Shown: positions 59,662 to 64,000 of the stretch, in pieces
Position numbering within the stretch: the first letter of the stretch is position 1
Layout of the letters: every line of letters begins with the position of its first letter
Source: Clostridiales bacterium
Lineage (GTDB): Bacteria; Bacillota; Clostridia; Christensenellales; Aristaeellaceae
Length of the DNA: 64,000 nt
NCBI GenBank assembly: GCA_017569285.1
Contig: CP069419.1
Location: 3,196,198-3,260,197 of the forward strand
Reading direction: 5' to 3'
Notes under the pieces: generated by a model
Told to the model about the DNA's origin: nothing
Databases searched by the model: none
The model's input: the letters and a program-made list of their open reading frames with translations, nothing else
Position numbers and translations under genes: made by a program

Positions 59662-60542
59662 AGGAAAATGCTGCGAAGCGTATGATCGGGATGCAGAAGG
59701 CTGGCCTGAGCGAAAAGGATGCCTATGCGGATGTACCTGCAGAAAAAGCCGCGGATACTGCATTTCAGGACGGCATCCGGATTGTGTGGCGGACAGACAT
59801 CGGCCGTATCCGGCAGAATAACCAGGACGCCGTTATTATCGGAAGCGGACTGGCAGGTGTTGCGGACGGTATGGGCGGGCACAATGCAGGAGAAGTGGCT
59901 TCATGCGGTCTCCGGGACGGACTGATCGCTGAAACAGCCGGTCATGAACCGAATGAGGAAATACTGACTGAAGCGATCAAGACGGTCAATCATGATCTAT
60001 ATACACGACAGGAAAATGATATTACCCTGCGTGGAATGGGTACGACACTGACCGTTCTCTGGCCCGGAAAAGAAACCATGATCATCGCACAGGTTGGTGA
60101 CAGCCGGGCTTACCTGATCCGAAACGGTGAGATGCGCCAGATCACGGAAGACCATTCGATGGTCGCCGATATGGTGCGCCGCGGTGTGCTGACGGAGGAA
60201 CAGGCAGCAACCCATCCCATGCGCAATTATATTACAAGGGCCGTCGGTACGGATGAAGACGTGGATGTTGATATATTCCGCGAAAAGCGCGAAGCCGGAG
60301 ACCGGTGGCTTGTATGTTCCGACGGCCTGTACGGGCTGATGAGCCGGAAGACGCTGGAAGAACTTTCCGGAATTGAAGACCCGGACGAGGCTGCGGACAT
60401 CCTGATGCAGACTGCTCTGGACAACGGCGGAAGGGATAATATTTCCATGGTCCTGCTGATGGACGACATCGGCGCCCGGGTATCGGAAAGCAAAGATTCC
60501 TGTGAAGGCAAAAGCACACAGGAGGTAACGGATCATGAATGA
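59643..60542 (+). CDS. PP2C-type protein phosphatase (Stp/PrpC)
   Basis: The partner phosphatase of the PASTA kinase; it removes phosphate from Ser/Thr targets. The 299 residues show the metal sites in RQNNQDAV, ADGMGGHNAGE, VGDSRAYL and CSDGLYGLM. A 45-residue basic N-terminal extension precedes the PP2C core and is not typical; it includes a repeated Glu-Lys-Ala pattern. The gene overlaps rlmN and the kinase (by 8 bases), so translation is coupled on both sides. Confidence 0.93.
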   Translation: MRKFNLKENAAKRMIGMQKAGLSEKDAYADVPAEKAADTAFQDGIRIVWRTDIGRIRQNNQDAVIIGSGLAGVADGMGGHNAGEVASCGLRDGLIAETAGHEPNEEILTEAIKTVNHDLYTRQENDITLRGMGTTLTVLWPGKETMIIAQVGDSRAYLIRNGEMRQITEDHSMVADMVRRGVLTEEQAATHPMRNYITRAVGTDEDVDVDIFREKREAGDRWLVCSDGLYGLMSRKTLEELSGIEDPDEAADILMQTALDNGGRDNISMVLLMDDIGARVSESKDSCEGKSTQEVTDHE

Positions 60543-62436
60543 ACAAAAGATCCTTGCGAACCGTTACCGGCTGACGGAACAGATCGGCATGGGCGGAATG
60601 GCGATCGTATACCGTGCCGTCGACCTGCGGACCGGACACAATGTGGCGGTCAAGGTACTCCGGCCTGAATTCAATGAAGACCGGGAATTTATCGGCCGTT
60701 TCCAGCGTGAAGCCGAAGCCGCCAGCAAAATGACACACCACAATATTGTCAACCTGCTGGATGTCGGTATGGACGGCGATAACCGCTATCTGGTCATGGA
60801 ATATGTTGAAGGAAAAACCCTGAAAGAAGTGATTCAGGAACGCGGAAAACTGAGCGCACCGCTGGCGTGCCAGATCACAATCCGGATCCTGAGCGCCCTG
60901 GAGCATGCCCACCGGAACGGGATTGTCCATCGGGATATCAAACCCCAGAATATCCTGGTCCATGCAGACGGGCACATCAAGGTGGCTGATTTCGGAATTG
61001 CCCGGATTGCTGACAGCGCAACCCTTACAAAAGGCGACAATGTCATGGGTTCAGTACATTATTTCTCGCCGGAGCAGGCACGCGGCGGCGGTGCCACCGC
61101 TGCAAGCGATATATATTCCACCGGCGTCGTACTGTATGAGATGCTGACCGGGCGTGTTCCGTTTGACGGCGATAACCCGGTTGCCGTGGCGATGCAGCAT
61201 CTGCATAATGCCCCCGCTCCGATCCAGAGTATTGCACCGGATGTTCCGCCGGCTGTGATCCGTGTATGCATGAAAGCCATGGAGAAGAACCCGGCTGCCC
61301 GATACCAGAGCGCCCGGGAAATGGCAACCGACCTCCGGGCTGCCCTTGAGGAACGCGGGGAACGGATGAATGTGCCGGAACCCGAAGCAGAGATCAAGCA
61401 GCCGAAACCCCAGGTGGCTTCCGGAGAACGGACTGTTTCCAGCACCGGTTCCAGACATAAGGTGACGGATGAGAAAGGAAACGGAAAACTTCGCATTCTC
61501 CTGATTGCCCTGGGAACCATTGCAGTAGCCGGACTGATGATATTCGGTACGGTGACCATTTTCCGGCAGGTATTCAATACCAGAACCGTTCCTGACCTGG
61601 TCGGAATGGAACTGTCAGAAGCACAGGTTGAACTGACACGGAACAACCTGAAATATTCTGTCAGTTATGTAACAAACGATACATACTCAAAGGGAATCGT
61701 TTATATGCAGAATCCGTCCGCGGATTCACCGGCCCATGTGGATGACTGTGTAATCCTGATGGTTTCGGACGGGCCGTCTGCATTTTCAATGCCGAATGTA
61801 ATCAATATGTCCGCGACAGATGCAACCGCACTGCTGGAAAGCCGCGGAATGCGTGTCACACGCGACCGGGAGGCAAGCAGTGACGTTGCGGTGGATTATG
61901 TTATGCGTCAATTCCCGGCGGCAGAAGAGATGGTCACCGTTGATACACCGGTTACCCTTACGATCAGCGGCGGAGTGACGGTCATTCCGAACCTGGTTGG
62001 ACAGACACTCCAGGAGGCAGAAATCAGCCTGCTCAACCAGAACCTGACACTGCATCCCGCATTAAAATACGTGGATACCGGTATTTCAGAGCTTCACGGA
62101 ACGGTGGCTGCCCAGATGCCGGATGCAGATACACGGGTTGCACAGAATACGGCAGTAACGTTGACCATTTATCAGCATCGTGAAAATTCCAAGATCATTT
62201 CCTTTACAGCTCCCGAAAGTGAGCAGCAGCAGGTAATCCGTTTCGCTGTACAGGCGTCCGGGTCAACGGTTGAAATCGATTCCCGGACCGTTACGCTGGG
62301 GGCCGATGATTCGCGGGAAATCCAGTACACCCTGGTGATTCCGGATGACCGCACGTACAGTGTATTTGTCTATATCAACGATGTACTGAATTCGCAGCAG
62401 GTGATCAATCAGACAGAAGGAGCCGGCAATACCTGA
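60535..62436 (+). CDS. prkC: Ser/Thr protein kinase with three PASTA domains (PrkC/PknB)
   Basis: A membrane kinase that senses muropeptides or lipid II and phosphorylates wall, division and translation proteins. The cytosolic kinase domain (about 8-270) has the Gly loop GMGGMAIVY, Lys in VAVKVL, HRDIKPQNIL, DFG in ADFGIARI and an APE-like SPEQA. A juxtamembrane linker, a membrane helix at about 319-341 and three PASTA repeats (about 348-550) follow, then an extra C-terminal extracellular part. Lipid II or muropeptide ligand is inferred from the family. Confidence 0.96.
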   Translation: MNEQKILANRYRLTEQIGMGGMAIVYRAVDLRTGHNVAVKVLRPEFNEDREFIGRFQREAEAASKMTHHNIVNLLDVGMDGDNRYLVMEYVEGKTLKEVIQERGKLSAPLACQITIRILSALEHAHRNGIVHRDIKPQNILVHADGHIKVADFGIARIADSATLTKGDNVMGSVHYFSPEQARGGGATAASDIYSTGVVLYEMLTGRVPFDGDNPVAVAMQHLHNAPAPIQSIAPDVPPAVIRVCMKAMEKNPAARYQSAREMATDLRAALEERGERMNVPEPEAEIKQPKPQVASGERTVSSTGSRHKVTDEKGNGKLRILLIALGTIAVAGLMIFGTVTIFRQVFNTRTVPDLVGMELSEAQVELTRNNLKYSVSYVTNDTYSKGIVYMQNPSADSPAHVDDCVILMVSDGPSAFSMPNVINMSATDATALLESRGMRVTRDREASSDVAVDYVMRQFPAAEEMVTVDTPVTLTISGGVTVIPNLVGQTLQEAEISLLNQNLTLHPALKYVDTGISELHGTVAAQMPDADTRVAQNTAVTLTIYQHRENSKIISFTAPESEQQQVIRFAVQASGSTVEIDSRTVTLGADDSREIQYTLVIPDDRTYSVFVYINDVLNSQQVINQTEGAGNT

Positions 62437-62439
62437 GAT

Positions 62440-63339
62440 ATGAATGAAAATAAAGAGGAACTGAGCCGGGGAATACTGATACGCGGGATCGGGAGCTTCT
62501 ATACTGCCCGGGATCCGGAAGGGAATGAATACACCCTGCGCTGCAAAAAGAAATTCAGGCACCAGGGGATGAGCCCGATGACCGGCGATGAAGTGCTGTT
62601 TTCCAAAGGCGAAGGGGACGCCCATGGATGGATTGAAGAAATACTGCCCAGAAAAACCGTTTGTCTCAGACCGCCGGTTGCCAATGTTGAGATGCTGATC
62701 CTGGTGATTTCCCCAGTACCGGAACCGGACATGCTGCTGGCAGACCGCCAGATATCCCGGGCTTTTGCCCAGGAAATGGAAGTCATGATCGCTGTAAACA
62801 AAAGCGATCTGGACCATCAGCTTGCTTCCGGAATCCGGCAGCAGTACCGTGATACCGGAATAAGCGTATACGAGGTAAGCGCCCGTGAAAAGACCGGGCT
62901 GGAAGAACTGAAGAAAGCCATGCGGGGGAAACTGTGCTGCCTGACCGGACAAAGCGGGGCCGGCAAAAGCACTTTGCTGAATGCCCTGCTTAACCTGGAA
63001 CTGGAAACCGGGGATATTTCCCGGAAGATTTCCAGGGGAAAAAACACAACACGCCAGTCTGAAATGATTGAAAAAGACGGGATCCGTGTGATGGATACGG
63101 CCGGATTCAACCTCCTCGAACCGGAAAGGCAGCTTGAACCGGAGAAACTGAAGGAGCGATATCCGGAATTCCGGGCGTATGAAGGGAAATGCCGGTTCCG
63201 GGAATGCCTGCACGACCGGGAACCGGGATGTGCCGTAACAGAAGCTGTGAAACAGGGAAAACTGAACGCACAGCGGGTGGAGAGATACAGGCAGCTTCTT
63301 GAAGAAACCAGAGAAGTATGGAGGGCAAGATATGATTAA
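62440..63339 (+). CDS. rsgA: Ribosome small-subunit-dependent GTPase A
   Basis: RsgA is a circularly permuted GTPase that helps 30S maturation and removes RbfA. The 299 residues have an N-terminal OB fold, the permuted order NKSDL (G4), SAREKTG (G5), GQSGAGKST (G1), then DTAGF (G3), and a C-terminal zinc region CRFRECLHDREPGC. The position after the PASTA kinase and before rpe is the standard order in Firmicutes. Confidence 0.95.
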   Translation: MNENKEELSRGILIRGIGSFYTARDPEGNEYTLRCKKKFRHQGMSPMTGDEVLFSKGEGDAHGWIEEILPRKTVCLRPPVANVEMLILVISPVPEPDMLLADRQISRAFAQEMEVMIAVNKSDLDHQLASGIRQQYRDTGISVYEVSAREKTGLEELKKAMRGKLCCLTGQSGAGKSTLLNALLNLELETGDISRKISRGKNTTRQSEMIEKDGIRVMDTAGFNLLEPERQLEPEKLKERYPEFRAYEGKCRFRECLHDREPGCAVTEAVKQGKLNAQRVERYRQLLEETREVWRARYD

Positions 63340-63994
63340 GGTCGCACCGAGTATTCTTGCAGCGGATCCGATTAACCTGGAGAGGGATGTCCGTCGGGCA
63401 GTGAATGCCGGATGCGACTGGCTGCACATTGACGTGATGGACGCTCATTTCGTACCGAACCTGGCTTACACACCCGATATCGTGCGACGCCTTCATGAAA
63501 CATTCAATGTCCATCTTGACGTCCACCTGATGATGGATCATCCTGAAACGCTGTGCGATGCATTTATCAGCGCCGGAGCCGGTACCCTGACCATTCATAC
63601 CGAAGCCGGGGCGGACCCGGGCGCACTGCTGGCCAGGATCCGGAATGCCGGAATCATGGCCGGACTGGCAATCCGTCCCGGAACACCGGCCGAAGCGGTC
63701 AAACCGTATTTTGATCAGGCAGACCTGATCCTGACCATGACGGTTGAGCCCGGGTTTGGCGGACAGAAACTGGACCGGTCTGTTCTGGCCAAGATGCAGG
63801 AGATCCGTGAAGCCGGATATTCCGGACTGATCGAAGCAGACGGCGGACTGAATGAAGATAACCTGCAGGACCTTGCGGACAGCGGACTGGACGTTGCCGT
63901 GATGGGCACGGCACTGTTCCGTGCGGCCGACATGGAGGAAGCCATCAAAAGGATTCACCGGATCAAAACGAAAATCAGCAGATCGGAGAGCTGA
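63332..63994 (+). CDS. rpe: Ribulose-phosphate 3-epimerase
   Basis: Rpe interconverts ribulose-5-P and xylulose-5-P in the pentose-phosphate pathway. The 220 residues have KVAPSILAAD, the metal-binding HIDVMDAHFVPN and HLDVHLMMDHP motifs, MTVEPGFGGQK and the phosphate-binding loop MGTALF near the end. It overlaps rsgA by eight bases. The window ends six bases after its stop, so the operon may continue. Confidence 0.96.
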   Translation: MIKVAPSILAADPINLERDVRRAVNAGCDWLHIDVMDAHFVPNLAYTPDIVRRLHETFNVHLDVHLMMDHPETLCDAFISAGAGTLTIHTEAGADPGALLARIRNAGIMAGLAIRPGTPAEAVKPYFDQADLILTMTVEPGFGGQKLDRSVLAKMQEIREAGYSGLIEADGGLNEDNLQDLADSGLDVAVMGTALFRAADMEEAIKRIHRIKTKISRSES

Positions 63995-64000
63995 ACAGAA

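Overview
The window reads as the chromosome of a Gram-positive, anaerobic, gut-type Firmicute (class Clostridia), estimated by eye at 55% G+C. The signs are HPr kinase/phosphorylase, a T-box RNA before thrS, a CIRCE operator before groESL, a PASTA-domain kinase with its PP2C phosphatase, strong AGGAGG-type ribosome sites and sigma-A promoters, and a sodium-pumping oxaloacetate decarboxylase fed by PEP carboxykinase. A G+C-rich uncultured clostridial lineage is my best guess; the sequence alone does not fix the genus. Almost the whole window is chromosomal core. I see no rRNA, tRNA, CRISPR array, prophage or insertion sequence.

Layout. 1-7241: plus-strand housekeeping run (UPF0210 end, obgE, yhbY, murC, alr, membrane protein, rsmD, coaD, coiled-coil protein). 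7380-8513: MsmK/UgpC-type sugar ABC ATPase. 8576-14635: secreted CHAP-like protein (minus), PucR-type regulator, CtpA-type lipoprotein protease, an ABC binding protein/permease pair lacking its ATPase, and a GT1 glycosyltransferase (minus). 14872-18294: degenerate receiver protein plus SPFH/zinc-ribbon protein, then a BspA-type LRR protein (minus). 18361-22641: minus-strand carbon-control cluster (ROK glucokinase, hprK, HAD phosphatase, FGGY kinase). 22796-25201: dacF-like carboxypeptidase and uppP. 25361-29572: ychF, an ATP-grasp protein, T-box and thrS. 29897-35086: pckA and the oxaloacetate decarboxylase operon. 35202-40076: YitT protein, ABC exporter, methyltransferase with a possible leader ORF, argF.

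40230-45019 holds the least ordinary material: an Xre-S24 (LexA-like) regulator overlapping a stand-alone LexA DNA-binding domain, behind a promoter with two matching 17-bp operators, and a convergent four-gene cluster of zinc-ribbon membrane protein, J-domain protein, DUF5685 protein and a short Hsp70 paralogue. 45196-63994 returns to core genes: M18 aminopeptidase, mutY, groES-groEL under CIRCE, metA, GH36 alpha-galactosidase, then priA-def-fmt-rsmB-rlmN-stp-prkC-rsgA-rpe in one long plus-strand block.

Themes: cell-wall synthesis and its control (murC, alr, dacF, uppP, PASTA kinase), ribosome assembly and rRNA/tRNA modification (obgE, yhbY, rsmD, rsmB, rlmN, rsgA, def/fmt), sugar use under HPr(Ser) control, and PEP-oxaloacetate-pyruvate metabolism coupled to a sodium gradient. 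Start sites were chosen from Shine-Dalgarno spacing and family alignment from memory; no database search was possible.
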